This document shows, piece after piece, positions 37,059-46,442 of a stretch of DNA of 64,000 bases (within the stretch, counting starts at the first letter, position 1; each line of letters starts with the position of its first letter). The stretch is from Bacteroidota bacterium (GTDB lineage: Bacteria; Bacteroidota; Bacteroidia; Chitinophagales; Chitinophagaceae), in assembly GCA_023437225.1 (NCBI GenBank), contig JAEZGS010000010.1, positions 124,001-188,000 of the forward strand, written 5' to 3'. The notes under the pieces were generated by a model that ran no database searches, was not told the DNA's origin, and saw only the letters and a list, made by a program, of their open reading frames with translations. A program made the translations under genes and the position numbers.

Positions 37059-37592
37059 TTAAGTGAGCTTCATCACTTTCTTTGCCTCGTAACTTAGCAC
37101 TTCAGCAACAACCTCATGCAAAGATGCTTTTGGATTTTTTACAAGCATGTCAAGCAAGTTCTTGTTCAAATCCAGCCCTGAAGCCGACTCGGGGAGGAAG
37201 GCACTTACCTGGTTAATGATGTGGATGTTCTGTTCCTTCAAATTTCTGACCGCATCCCAGGCCTCGCTGGATACAAATATTTGCTGGGTTATATTATGTT
37301 CGAATTCCTGGCGGATCGTGTTTGTCAGAAGATACTGCATGTCTCTTGCCGTGGTTCCAGGTTGATTAACTCTTGCGATAAGATTAGGCAATGCGATCCT
37401 ATCCGCCAGAAGTATCAATCTTTCATATGCCTGCACCTGCAAATTCAACGCGTATTGCTCGGCTTTCGGAGGTTCATTCGAAGATTGCATCCCGGCTTCT
37501 TTGCGTTGCCTGTAAAAGACATACGCTAAAATACCACCAAGTGTCAAAGCAATCAGGATTCCAATAATAAGTTCCGTTGTAGTGATCGACAT
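37059..37592 (-). CDS. Uncharacterised small membrane-anchored protein
   Basis: 177 residues. One membrane segment at about 8-27 ('LIIGILIALTLGGILAYVFY'), a basic linker (RQRKEAG), then a soluble domain predicted helical from its heptad-like leucines (about 45-175). It contains 'AYERLILLADRIALPNLIARV' (key LILLADRI) and 'EVLSYEAKKVMKLT'. I do not recognise a characterised family; it looks conserved in Bacteroidota. The stop lies 15 bases before the mutase start, so it is in the same operon as the mutase. No catalytic motif is visible. Confidence 0.8.
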   Translation of the reverse strand: MSITTTELIIGILIALTLGGILAYVFYRQRKEAGMQSSNEPPKAEQYALNLQVQAYERLILLADRIALPNLIARVNQPGTTARDMQYLLTNTIRQEFEHNITQQIFVSSEAWDAVRNLKEQNIHIINQVSAFLPESASGLDLNKNLLDMLVKNPKASLHEVVAEVLSYEAKKVMKLT

Positions 37593-37680
37593 GCAGCGTT
37601 TTTAATGTAAACAAATGTAATGAAATGCGATAAGAAGGGCTGGGCCGAAAAGGAAAGTTTCAGCCGCCACCATATGCAAA

Positions 37681-37710
37681 AAAAAAGAGAGCCTTTAAGC
37701 TCTCTTTTTT
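37681..37710 (-). terminator. Terminator after secDF
   Basis: Stem AGAGAGC / GCTCTCT (37686-37692 with 37699-37705), six-base loop, flanked by A and T runs on both sides, so it may work in both directions. It lies just beyond the secDF stop codon. Confidence 0.9.
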
Positions 37711-37713
37711 ATT

Positions 37714-40700
37714 TTATGCGTTTCTTTCCAACGCTGGTTTCTTACGTGTAGCTTCCGTTTTAGAAGCTGTATCCGCTTCGCCGAGTGGTTTATTTTTTGC
37801 GAAATCCATCAGCACTGGTGCAGCAACAAAGATTGAAGAATATGAACCAACGATGATACCGATCAGCATCGCAAATGCAAATCCTTTAGTCACCTCACCT
37901 CCAACAATAAAGAGGATAAGGATCGTAAGGAATACAGTGAGCGATGTCATGATGGTTCGACTAAGCGTCTGGTTGATCGCTTTATTGATGATCGTTGCCT
38001 TATCCAGGCCTCGCATGAGTCGTGCATCTTCACGGATTCTGTCATAAACGATCACCGTATCGTTCATCGAAAATCCAATCACCGTCAATATCGCAGCGAT
38101 GAAGTGCTGGTCAATTTCCAGAGGGAACGGAACGATATCTTTAAAGAAGGAGAAGACGATCAATGTTACAGTAACATCATGCAACAATGCTACGATGGTA
38201 CCAGCAGAGAACCTCCAGTCGCGGAATCGTAAAAAGATATATAATGCAATTACCACTAACGACCAGATTGTAGCCCATGTGGCACCTTTCTTAAGGTCAT
38301 CAGAGATTGTTGGATCAACGCGTTTTGTTTGTTGAATAAACTCTGGTGAATTGAATCTCTGGAAAGGTACATTAGCACCAAGCATAGGCTTCAGCCCTTC
38401 ATAAAGCTTCATTCGAACGATAGAATCCGTAGCAGCGCCTTCCTGCTTGATCAGGTAGTCGGTTGTAATATCGAACTGGTCGTTATTGATGCCGTACGTC
38501 TTAACCAATGGTGCTTCTTCAAACACTGCTGTTAATGACTGACGGATATCTTCGGCCTTTTGTGGTTTTGCAAATTTGACAATGAAGCTGCGTCCACCGC
38601 TGAATTCAACACCTTGTTTGAAACCATTGAAGAACGAAGCAACACCAAGTACGGCTACGATCGCCGAGATCACATATGCATACTTCCGGTATTCAACAAA
38701 CTTATAATTGGCATTTCTGAATACACGCTTTGAAATTGCAGTGAAGTAATTCAGGTGCCTTTCTTTGTTTGTATACATGTCTGTGATCAACCTTGAAACA
38801 AGAATACCACAGAATAAGCTGAGAAGGATACCAAGGATCTGTGTGGTTGCAAAACCCAATACTGGTCCCAATCCATAGATCGCAAGGATGATTGCAGTAA
38901 GCAATGTGGTAATATGCGCATCGAGTACCGGCGGCAGTGATCTGCGATAACCAAGTCGAACTGCCTCCTGGTGGCTTGCACCTTTTTGCAATTCGTCTTT
39001 GATTCTTTCAAAAATAATTACGTTAGTATCCACGGCCATACCAATGGTCAATACAAGGCCGGCAATACCCGGTGCCGTCAGTGTTGCATTCAGTGCACTT
39101 AATACACCCACTGTAAAAAGCAGGTTCAGAATAAGTGCAATGTTTGCAATGATACCTGCGGTATTATAATATACCAGCATCAAAATGAAGATCACAAGGA
39201 AGGCCAACGCAAATGACAGCATACCGCCATTCACAGCTTCCTGTCCAAGTGTAGGTCCTACAACCTGCTCCTGAACGATCTTCGCTGGAGCTTCAAGTTT
39301 ACCTGACTTCAAAATGTTTGCAAGGTCCTGGGCTTCCTCTACAATAAGTTGTTGATTCTTTCTTTCGCCGCGCCCCATGGTAATGCGAGAGCTACCGCCT
39401 TCGATCTTCTCACTCGCAACGGGTGCTGAATAAACAATATCATCAAGAACGATCGCAATTGGTTTACGGTCACGTGCGGATCTCTCAGTCATTTGAGCCC
39501 AAACACGAGCACCTGCAGTGTTCATTGTCATATTGACAAGCACATCATTGGTGATAGGGTCAAAGCTTTGCTCTGCACTTTCTATAGCTTCTCCTTCGAT
39601 CTTCGCACCATCTTTTCCGGGAATTGTTTCAATTGCGTAAAGTGGCAGGAAGCTCACGGCCTTACCCTCAACATCTCTTTCCTGTTTACCCCATAGGAAG
39701 CGTGCATTTGCCGGAAAACTGTTTTTAACAGCAGGCATGCTGAAATACTCATTCACTTTTCCTGTGTCCTTTATAGCGGAATAACCGAGCACTGCACCAA
39801 ACGACTGGCGGCCGGCTTCATCCTGGTAAGGAGCTGCAGGCTGGAATATCCGAAGCAGTGGATTATTCATTAATGGAGCACTGGTGTCAGTTACGCTCTT
39901 TGTAGTATCCGCAGTTGTGGCTTTTGTGGTATCTCCTGTAGGAGTGACTGTTGCTTCAGCTTTTCCAACGGTTTCAATCGCTTTGAGCGCATTTTGAAAA
40001 CCATTCATCATAGCAGGGTCGTTCAACGTATAAACTTCCCAAAATTGCAGGTTTGCAGTAGACTGAAGGTACCTGCGGACTCTTTCAGCATCCGTTGCAC
40101 CCGCCAGTTCAACTGTGATGATACCCTTGTTCTCATCCAGGTTGATGGATGGCTGAGCCACACCAAACTTGTCAATCCTCCGGTTCAAAACCTGGTAAGT
40201 CTGGCTCATTGCAGCATTTGCCTGCTCTCGGATGTAGCGAATTACCTGGTCGTCGGAAGCGTTGATGTTTAATTTATTTCTATTGGTATTTGCAAATTGG
40301 GGAGCAAGTCTTACACCCGGGTTAACATCCTGGAATGCCGCAACAAACAGATCAATAAAGTTTTGGTCGCTGTTCAACTTCCGGCGCTGGGCCTCAACAA
40401 TTGCCTTTTCAAGTAGCGGATCTTTCGGATTGTTAGCAAGCCCGCGAATAAGGCCATCCAATGAAATATCGAGGGTAGTGTTGATTCCACCCTGAAGGTC
40501 CAATCCCAGTAACAATTCACTTTCCTTTGCCTTCTGATAACTTTGACCCCACCAGGTAATCTTGGTATCTTTTGTGCTATCAAGCAAACGCTGATAACGT
40601 TCCTGGAAGAACTGGTTCAGGGAATCCTGGTAAGAAGCCTGTGCTTCTTTATTGTCAGGGTGTTTTTGAGCAGCGGTTGGGAAAAGTCGCTTAACCTGTT

Positions 40701-40815
40701 GCCAGGCTTTCTCCTCCATGGCCGACTCATGCCTGTTCACAAACCATGTGAAGGAAAGCTGGTAGAGTGAAATACAAATTAATAAAACAGCAAAAATGCT
40801 AACCAATGCTCTCAT
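37714..40815 (-). CDS. secDF: Fused protein translocase subunit SecDF
   Basis: 1033 residues. The SecD half has an N-terminal membrane segment, a long periplasmic P1 region (about 60-515, with 'LGLDLQGGINTTLDI' and 'NRRIDKFGVAQPSI') and five membrane segments including 'GLVLTIGMAVDTNVIIFERI'. The SecF half begins near residue 705 with 'FNGFKQGVEFSGGRSFIVKF' (in part) and includes 'GFSMNDTVIVYDRIRED'. Together they use the proton or sodium gradient to pull proteins out of SecYEG on the outer side. The fusion is usual in Bacteroidota. YajC is encoded 5 kb away rather than adjacent. Confidence 0.97.
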   Translation of the reverse strand: MRALVSIFAVLLICISLYQLSFTWFVNRHESAMEEKAWQQVKRLFPTAAQKHPDNKEAQASYQDSLNQFFQERYQRLLDSTKDTKITWWGQSYQKAKESELLLGLDLQGGINTTLDISLDGLIRGLANNPKDPLLEKAIVEAQRRKLNSDQNFIDLFVAAFQDVNPGVRLAPQFANTNRNKLNINASDDQVIRYIREQANAAMSQTYQVLNRRIDKFGVAQPSINLDENKGIITVELAGATDAERVRRYLQSTANLQFWEVYTLNDPAMMNGFQNALKAIETVGKAEATVTPTGDTTKATTADTTKSVTDTSAPLMNNPLLRIFQPAAPYQDEAGRQSFGAVLGYSAIKDTGKVNEYFSMPAVKNSFPANARFLWGKQERDVEGKAVSFLPLYAIETIPGKDGAKIEGEAIESAEQSFDPITNDVLVNMTMNTAGARVWAQMTERSARDRKPIAIVLDDIVYSAPVASEKIEGGSSRITMGRGERKNQQLIVEEAQDLANILKSGKLEAPAKIVQEQVVGPTLGQEAVNGGMLSFALAFLVIFILMLVYYNTAGIIANIALILNLLFTVGVLSALNATLTAPGIAGLVLTIGMAVDTNVIIFERIKDELQKGASHQEAVRLGYRRSLPPVLDAHITTLLTAIILAIYGLGPVLGFATTQILGILLSLFCGILVSRLITDMYTNKERHLNYFTAISKRVFRNANYKFVEYRKYAYVISAIVAVLGVASFFNGFKQGVEFSGGRSFIVKFAKPQKAEDIRQSLTAVFEEAPLVKTYGINNDQFDITTDYLIKQEGAATDSIVRMKLYEGLKPMLGANVPFQRFNSPEFIQQTKRVDPTISDDLKKGATWATIWSLVVIALYIFLRFRDWRFSAGTIVALLHDVTVTLIVFSFFKDIVPFPLEIDQHFIAAILTVIGFSMNDTVIVYDRIREDARLMRGLDKATIINKAINQTLSRTIMTSLTVFLTILILFIVGGEVTKGFAFAMLIGIIVGSYSSIFVAAPVLMDFAKNKPLGEADTASKTEATRKKPALERNA

Positions 40816-40968
40816 TGCAATGATGTTTATTTTTAAGAGGTTGGCAAAGATAGGGTATTAAGGCATATTCCGAACTTGATTTTAGCCTCTTGAACCGACT
40901 GATTTCAGGGCGTTTTTGTTGTGCTGACCGGCGTTTCAAAAAACCCTCGGATCTTATTTGCATTTACT

Positions 40969-40976
40969 TACTTTTG
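40969..40976 (+). promoter_or_regulatory. Candidate -7 promoter element (TACTTTTG) for the aminotransferase
   Basis: TACTTTTG, matching TAnnTTTG, 24 bases before the ATG at 41001. It would give a leader of about 20 bases. A fitting -33 TTTG is not clear. Confidence 0.4.
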
Positions 40977-41000
40977 CGTTCCAAAACTACTTACATACCA

Positions 41001-42191
41001 ATGAGTTTATCATCCCGCCTTCAGCGTTTTAATGAACCCGAAACCCTTAAGATGGCCAAGCTGGGCCGCGAATTGAGAGCCCAGGGAATTGATGTGGTGG
41101 ACCTTAGCCTCGGCGAGCCGGATTTTGATACGCCGACGCACATTAAGGATGCTGCAAAACAGGCAGTAGAGGATAACTGGAGTCATTATCCTCCCGTTGC
41201 AGGTTACCCCGATCTGAGAGAAGCAGTTTGCGCCAAATTCAAGCGCGATAATAATCTCGAGTATAAGCCGGAAAACATAGTGGTATCAACCGGGGCGAAA
41301 CAAAGTCTGGCGAACGCGGTTATGGCGGTAGTTGATAACGGAGATGAAGTGGTGATCCCAACGCCTTACTGGGTAACTTACTCAGAGATCGTTAAGCTGT
41401 CAGATGGCGTTGTGAAATTGGTTCGTACAAGTTATGAGAACGGTTTCAAGATCACGCCTGAAGAACTTGAGGCCGCAATTACACCGAAGACCAAACTATT
41501 CATGTTCTCTTCGCCTTCCAATCCAACGGGCTCTGTTTATAGCTACGAGGAATTGGCGGCCCTGGCCGACGTCTTCCGCAGGCACCCTCATGTTTATATA
41601 CTGTCCGATGAAATTTATGAATACATCAATTTCGTTGGAAAGCACGAAAGTATCGCACAATTTGAAGACCTGAAGGCTCGCGTCATCATCATCAATGGAT
41701 TAAGCAAAGGCTTTGCGATGACCGGTTACCGGCTCGGCTATATGGCTGCTGATGCAGCAGTAGCAAAAGCGTGCGAGAAACTACAGGGCCAATTTACAAG
41801 TGGCACCTGCGCTGTAACTCAACGCGCAGCCATTACTGCTCTTGTATCGGACCTGGCGCCTACATACGAAATGGTTGAGGAGTTTGCAAGAAGAAAAGCT
41901 CGGGTAAAAGAATTGCTTACCGGCGTACCATGTGTTCGCTACATCGAACCTGATGGCGCATTCTACATCTTTCCCGAAGTGAAGGATTATTTTGGCAGGA
42001 AGTTCAACGATGAAGTAATTAAAGACGCGGACGACATGTGTATGTATCTGTTGAATACAGCGTATGTAAGCACTGTTACCGGACGTGCTTTCGGGGAACC
42101 GGACTGCATCCGGATTTCATTTGCCAACAGCATGGAGAAAATCGAAAAAGGTTTTACCAGAATACGGGAAGCCCTCGCCAACCTTTGTTAA
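41001..42191 (+). CDS. Class I PLP-dependent aminotransferase, aspartate aminotransferase type
   Basis: 396 residues from the ATG at 41001 (a longer in-frame start at 40890 would overlap the promoter and adds an unrelated 37 residues). Features: 'LSLGEPDFDTPTHIKDAA', 'YPPVAGYPDLREAV', 'FSSPSNPTGSVYS', 'YILSDEIYEYINF', and the PLP-lysine stretch 'INGLSKGFAMTGYRLGY'. The sequence is of the type Ib AspC class seen in thermophiles, Rhizobia and Bacteroidota, moving the amino group between aspartate/glutamate and oxo-acids. Prephenate or other amino acids could also be substrates. It has its own promoter-like box and terminator. Confidence 0.93.
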   Translation: MSLSSRLQRFNEPETLKMAKLGRELRAQGIDVVDLSLGEPDFDTPTHIKDAAKQAVEDNWSHYPPVAGYPDLREAVCAKFKRDNNLEYKPENIVVSTGAKQSLANAVMAVVDNGDEVVIPTPYWVTYSEIVKLSDGVVKLVRTSYENGFKITPEELEAAITPKTKLFMFSSPSNPTGSVYSYEELAALADVFRRHPHVYILSDEIYEYINFVGKHESIAQFEDLKARVIIINGLSKGFAMTGYRLGYMAADAAVAKACEKLQGQFTSGTCAVTQRAAITALVSDLAPTYEMVEEFARRKARVKELLTGVPCVRYIEPDGAFYIFPEVKDYFGRKFNDEVIKDADDMCMYLLNTAYVSTVTGRAFGEPDCIRISFANSMEKIEKGFTRIREALANLC

Positions 42192-42212
42192 TGTTGGGAG
42201 CATCCTTTCAAG

Positions 42213-42246
42213 AAAAGTCCGGGTTTATAGCCCGGACTTTTTCATT
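42213..42246 (+). terminator. Terminator after the aminotransferase
   Basis: Ten-base-pair stem AAAGTCCGGG / CCCGGACTTT with a seven-base loop, then TTCATTT. It lies between convergent genes and has A-rich sequence on the other side, so it may also end the minus-strand metallo-hydrolase transcript. Confidence 0.85.
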
Positions 42247-43214
42247 TAGCCAAAAGTTAAAGAGTTTGAACTTTTCCTGTGTTTATAGAGCAGCAATCCG
42301 AGTACGGCAACCGCAGTTATTCCCACCACTTTTAATATAAGTCCTTTTGTTTGTGGGGGTGGCACATATTGAACACCTTCACGATTAACAAGTGCAGGAT
42401 CATTTACATATCTGCCGTGAGAAGGCACCGCAACATCCCGGAAATTCTTAACGAGGTTTGAAAGTTCTCGGACCAATTCGGTTCCATGCATCGGTTTACC
42501 ATGACCGGTAGAAGCAACCTGAATGTCGAGCTCCGCCAGTTTTTTTACGGATGATTCTGCTGACGTCCAGTTATAGGTGAAATATTTGGGAGGACCTGAC
42601 AATATCTTCTTTTGTGTCATAACGGCCAGCATGGATTCCTGGCAGGTTGTAACAAAAGCATCGCCTGCAAGTAATACGCCGTCTGACGACCGATATAAAC
42701 TGATATGCCCAGGCGCATGACCTGGTGTATGAATATAAGTCCAGCCTTTCATGAACGGGATGGCACCGTCTGGTGGTAATATTTTAAATCTGTCTGAGAC
42801 ATCAATCGGGCCCTTTGGATAAAGACATGACATATACGACATCATGCCACCGCCCACCGAAGGATCGGGAGGGGGATATGATGATACGCCAGTCAGATAA
42901 GGTTCTTCCAAAGTATGTGCATAGATGTCAACATCCCACTCCTCGGCAAGCGAACGCAACGATCCCACATGATCAAAATGCGCATGGGTCAGAATTATAG
43001 CTCTTGGAGCATGTTCCGGCCAGAAAAGGTGTTCTGCTACACGCTTGATTTTACTTGCCGTTGTATTCAAACCAGCATCCACAAGAACCCATGAATTGTC
43101 TCCAGGATTGTGAACAAGATAGACATTGACAAACTTGTCTTTGATACCCCAAACCCCCGGCGCCACTGAGAACCAGTCGATATAGTATTTCTTTGGCACT
43201 TTCTGTTGTTTCAT
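42246..43214 (-). CDS. MBL-fold metallo-hydrolase with a C-terminal membrane segment
   Basis: 322 residues. The metallo-beta-lactamase fold metal motif is THAHFDH (76-82), followed by 'HTPGHAPGHISLY' near 175 and 'LLAGDAFVTT' near 195. The last 32 residues hold one hydrophobic segment (about 291-310) and a basic tail (KHRKSS), with no N-terminal signal. That topology suggests a tail-anchored cytoplasmic-face enzyme. Substrate unknown; relatives include glyoxalase II- and lactonase-like enzymes. Followed by the convergent aminotransferase terminator. Confidence 0.88.
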   Translation of the reverse strand: MKQQKVPKKYYIDWFSVAPGVWGIKDKFVNVYLVHNPGDNSWVLVDAGLNTTASKIKRVAEHLFWPEHAPRAIILTHAHFDHVGSLRSLAEEWDVDIYAHTLEEPYLTGVSSYPPPDPSVGGGMMSYMSCLYPKGPIDVSDRFKILPPDGAIPFMKGWTYIHTPGHAPGHISLYRSSDGVLLAGDAFVTTCQESMLAVMTQKKILSGPPKYFTYNWTSAESSVKKLAELDIQVASTGHGKPMHGTELVRELSNLVKNFRDVAVPSHGRYVNDPALVNREGVQYVPPPQTKGLILKVVGITAVAVLGLLLYKHRKSSNSLTFG

Positions 43215-43275
43215 ATAAGCTGTTTAGCAAACACCAAAAACATTCATGCCAATGCAATGTGTTTCCTACACCCTT

Positions 43276-43992
43276 CTACTGTGTGTAAGCCTGCATTTGC
43301 CGTGCATTGTCGATCGCAGATCCCCCTATATCGTTATTAAAATAAATGAACGCCTTTCCTACATGCGATGCTTGTTTTATATCTATCACCACTTGTTGCA
43401 ATTCGCCGGGAGTATATTTCGACTTGTATAATTCGGGACGACCGTGGAAACGGTAATATAAAAGACGCGTGTTTGCAACCACTTCTTCGGGTAAAGTTGG
43501 ATGACTGATCCCACAGAATGTGATCTTGTGTTTCGCCAGTTTGTCATAAACCGACTGATTCCACCAGCTCTCATGACGGAATTCAACAACATTGGGGAAC
43601 GAGGGGTCCATTGTCTCAATAATGCGATCTAATTTTTCTTCTGAGTACGCCGCCCTTGGAGGCAATTGAAATAATACTGCGCCAAGTTTTTCTTTCAATC
43701 CTTCGATGATCGTGGAATAATATCCCGCCATAATTGGCGCCGTTTCATGGAACTGCTTGAAATGGGTAATGATTCGTGGTGCTTTTACCGCAAACGAAAA
43801 ATTTGCCGGACTCTTTTTATACCATGACTCAAAAGTTGCAAGCCTGGGGAAACGGTAAAAGGTGACATTAAGTTCCAGCGTGGTGAACCTTTCTTTGTAA
43901 TAGTCAAACCACCTGCTTTTAGGCAGGTCATCGGGATAGAACAATCCTTTCCAGTGATTATAATAAAATCCTGAACATCCGATATGCCACAT
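43276..43992 (-). CDS. DUF72 (YecE-like) family protein
   Basis: 238 residues, starting 'MWHIGCSGFYYNHWKGLFYP'. The TIM-barrel-like DUF72 pattern includes 'TTLELNVTFYRFP', 'FSFAVKAPRIITH', 'VEFRHESWW' and 'YYRFHGRPELY'. The biochemical role of this widespread family is unknown. It starts three bases after the stop of the upstream TolB-like gene, so they are co-transcribed. Length is usual. Confidence 0.9.
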   Translation of the reverse strand: MWHIGCSGFYYNHWKGLFYPDDLPKSRWFDYYKERFTTLELNVTFYRFPRLATFESWYKKSPANFSFAVKAPRIITHFKQFHETAPIMAGYYSTIIEGLKEKLGAVLFQLPPRAAYSEEKLDRIIETMDPSFPNVVEFRHESWWNQSVYDKLAKHKITFCGISHPTLPEEVVANTRLLYYRFHGRPELYKSKYTPGELQQVVIDIKQASHVGKAFIYFNNDIGGSAIDNARQMQAYTQ

Positions 43993-43995
43993 GCT

Positions 43996-44928
43996 TTATT
44001 TCTTCTTATAAGAAACGAATGCAATTTCCTTGCTATCCGGTGACCATGATGGTACATTGATCGTTCCCTGGCCTCCATAAAACACTTCTGTAAGGTCCGT
44101 GATCTTGCGATCAGCAAGCGACATCAGTCGCAGTTTCACATCTTTTCCAAATGGATGAGCTTGCTTTTGATCTTCCAGGTAAGTGATGAAGACGATCCAC
44201 TTTCCATCGGGAGAAGGATGCGCAAACCAATTTGAGTGTTTGTCGTTCGTGAGCTGTTCTTTTGAAGAACCATCAGTATGCATTCGCCATATCTGCATCG
44301 AGCCTGATTGGAAGGAGTTGTAATAGATCCATTGGCCATCGTGACCATATTCGGGGCCATCATCAAGCCCAGCATCGTCTGTTAACCGGCGTTCCTGGCC
44401 ACCTTCAACAGGTATGGTATAAACATCAAAGTTCCCGTTCCTTTCTGCACAATATGCAAGCTCCTTACCATCCGGCGACCAGCCATGCCAGAAAGAAGGC
44501 ACGTTTGGCGTAACGCGTTTTGGTGTGCCACCGTCTATCGGCAACACGTATATGGTTGACCGTTTCCATTCCACGGGTTGAGATGTATCGTGAATATTGG
44601 TATGACTGATCACAATTTGTTTTCCATCGGGAGAAATACCGTGGTCATTATTACATCTGTCTGCAAAGTCGGTGTTGATCAGTAACATTTCAGGATTCGC
44701 GCGGTTCACCCTGTACAGTTTACCATTGCTGTTGATGATGAAAAACTTGCCGTCAGTGGACCAGTTAGGTGCTTCAAAATGTAATGGCTTCTTCATTACA
44801 ACTGTGCGCTTTTTCGTGGCAATACTGATTGTTTCAAGAATGCTTTCAGCCAGTTGTTGTGACATTGAAGGAAGTTGCGCAAACAAAAGAATAGAAATAC
44901 AAATAAGTAATCGTTTCATATCAGGCAT
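43996..44928 (-). CDS. TolB-like WD40/PD40 repeat protein, secreted
   Basis: 310 residues from ATG 44928; a second ATG at 44919 is equally possible. The signal peptide ends near SMSQQ. At least five PD40 repeats of the form SPDGK (for example 'SPDGKQIVISH', 'SPDGKELAYCA', 'SPDGKWIVFI', 'SPDSKEIAFVS') form a beta-propeller like the C-terminal part of TolB. No hydrolase domain follows, so it may bind a ligand or partner in the periplasm. It sits 12 bases after coaE on the same strand and before DUF72. Confidence 0.88.
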   Translation of the reverse strand: MPDMKRLLICISILLFAQLPSMSQQLAESILETISIATKKRTVVMKKPLHFEAPNWSTDGKFFIINSNGKLYRVNRANPEMLLINTDFADRCNNDHGISPDGKQIVISHTNIHDTSQPVEWKRSTIYVLPIDGGTPKRVTPNVPSFWHGWSPDGKELAYCAERNGNFDVYTIPVEGGQERRLTDDAGLDDGPEYGHDGQWIYYNSFQSGSMQIWRMHTDGSSKEQLTNDKHSNWFAHPSPDGKWIVFITYLEDQKQAHPFGKDVKLRLMSLADRKITDLTEVFYGGQGTINVPSWSPDSKEIAFVSYKKK

Positions 44929-44940
44929 GCTTTATTATTG

Positions 44941-45534
44941 TTACGGGCGATTTGCGATTTGCAATAATTTTTCGTGTAAGATCAGCACCTGCGGAATCAC
45001 AAGCTGCTGCTCATCGTTCACGATCACAGCATCGCATAGACGCATCTTAATATTTTCGTTGATCTGTTTTTTCATACGTGATTTTATGGATGCGGCATCA
45101 ACATCGTCTCTCTGCATCGCCCGGTGAATGCGAAGTGTTTCGGGAGCGTACACACCGATCACGAAGTCGAGTTCGTCCTGGCTTCCGCTTTCGAATATCA
45201 ATGCGGCTTCCTTTATGGCATATGGTGCAGTCTGCTGCTGCATCCAATGCATGGCATGAGCGATCGTCGCTGGATGAACGATTGCATTTAATCGATTCAA
45301 TTGCTGCACATCTTCGAATACAACGGAAGCAATGTATGTGCGGTCCAGTTTACCTTCTTTATAACTCCGCGGTCCGAATAAATCAACGATTTGTTCAATC
45401 AGCGTCTGGTCTTCCTGCATTAAGCGCTTTGCGGCTTCATCCGCGTAATAAATGGGGATGCCTAACAATTTGAAAATTGCCGAGACCGTACTTTTGCCCG
45501 AACCAATGCCGCCTGTTATTCCAACCTTGAACAT
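44941..45534 (-). CDS. coaE: Dephospho-CoA kinase
   Basis: 197 residues. P-loop GITGGIGSGKST (5-16), 'YYADEAAKRLM' and the lid-like 'RIHRAMQRDD' fit CoaE, which makes coenzyme A from dephospho-CoA with ATP. It is the last cytosolic step of a pathway whose previous enzyme, CoaD, is also in this window. In Bacteroidota it often clusters with nusB and yajC, as here. Confidence 0.95.
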   Translation of the reverse strand: MFKVGITGGIGSGKSTVSAIFKLLGIPIYYADEAAKRLMQEDQTLIEQIVDLFGPRSYKEGKLDRTYIASVVFEDVQQLNRLNAIVHPATIAHAMHWMQQQTAPYAIKEAALIFESGSQDELDFVIGVYAPETLRIHRAMQRDDVDAASIKSRMKKQINENIKMRLCDAVIVNDEQQLVIPQVLILHEKLLQIANRP

Positions 45535-45548
45535 ATCCGAATGAAAGT

Positions 45549-45582
45549 AAAAAAAAAGTCCGGAACCATAAGATTCCGGACC
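45549..45582 (-). terminator. Terminator after yajC
   Basis: Stem GTCCGGAA / TTCCGGAC (45558-45565 with 45574-45581), followed on the minus strand by a run of T (complement of 45550-45557). It separates yajC from coaE. Confidence 0.85.
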
Positions 45583-45617
45583 GCTGACACCTGGAAAGGT
45601 TAAAGTACCAGGTAAGT

Positions 45618-45953
45618 TTAAGAAGGTTTTACAGCAGGGGTGGATGCCTTATTTATTTGGTTGGTCCACTCCATACTAATAGCTGATTTTTCAATCTTCA
45701 TATAGCTACCAGGACTTGTTTCAAGCATAAGGGTTCCATCTTCGTTGATTTTATTCACGGTTCCGTGGATGCCCGCGATGGTCACTATTTTTTCACCCTT
45801 TTGCAGGTTCTGTTGGAAAAGTTTTGCCTGTTTTGCTTTTTTGGCCTGCGGCCTGATCATAAATAACCAGAACACCAGGATCATACCACCCAGAAGTAGC
45901 ATTTGAGGAAGGGCAGAGCTGCCGGCCTGTAATAAAATTGCTGCTGTAGTCAT
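45618..45953 (-). CDS. yajC: Preprotein translocase subunit YajC
   Basis: 111 residues. Single membrane segment (about 18-38) with 'MILVFWLFMIRPQAKKAKQ', the YajC hallmark, then 'LQKGEKIVTIAGIHGTVNKI' (in part). It associates with SecDF and SecYEG. It lies 24 bases after the DUF1573 gene in the nusB block. Confidence 0.95.
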   Translation of the reverse strand: MTTAAILLQAGSSALPQMLLLGGMILVFWLFMIRPQAKKAKQAKLFQQNLQKGEKIVTIAGIHGTVNKINEDGTLMLETSPGSYMKIEKSAISMEWTNQINKASTPAVKPS

Positions 45954-45976
45954 CGATTATAGTTGAAAATAAAAAA

Positions 45977-46414
45977 TTAGTTGTTTGGCTTAACGTCTAC
46001 CTGGAAGCTGATCCGATGATCGGTGCTGCCAATGGTATTTGCGCTAACATATATCTCTTTATGCTGCAGCCCTTCACGACCCTTTGAATCGAATGAGCCT
46101 GTTATCTTTCCCTCTGCACCCGGGGCGATAGGTTCCTTGGGGAAATCAGCTACCGTACAGCCGCAGCCCGGACGAACCGACTGAATAACCAGCGGTTTTT
46201 CGCCTGAATTGCGAAAGCGGAAACTCACTTCAACCTTTTGACCTTCATTGATGCGTCCAAGGTCTTTGGTAGAATCGATCCATTGAATGGTTGTCAGTGC
46301 GCCGGATTCAACGGTTTGCGATGCACCTTCATTTACTGCAGAAGGAGTTGTGTTTGCTTCGTTACATGCAACAAAGAATCCCGATAATATTAATATTGAC
46401 AACAACTTTTTCAT
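45977..46414 (-). CDS. DUF1573 domain lipoprotein
   Basis: 145 residues from the ATG at 46414; a longer frame to 46567 overlaps nusB and has no signal, so I reject it. The lipoprotein signal ends GFFVAC (Cys near 17). The rest is a DUF1573 immunoglobulin-like domain with 'FRFRNSGEKPLVIQSVRPGC' and 'GCTVADFPKEPIAPG'. Function is unknown; members are common in Bacteroidota envelopes. It starts about 29 bases after nusB. Confidence 0.9.
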   Translation of the reverse strand: MKKLLSILILSGFFVACNEANTTPSAVNEGASQTVESGALTTIQWIDSTKDLGRINEGQKVEVSFRFRNSGEKPLVIQSVRPGCGCTVADFPKEPIAPGAEGKITGSFDSKGREGLQHKEIYVSANTIGSTDHRISFQVDVKPNN

Positions 46415-46442
46415 GAGCTGTGTTTTTTGCAAATTTAGCCTT

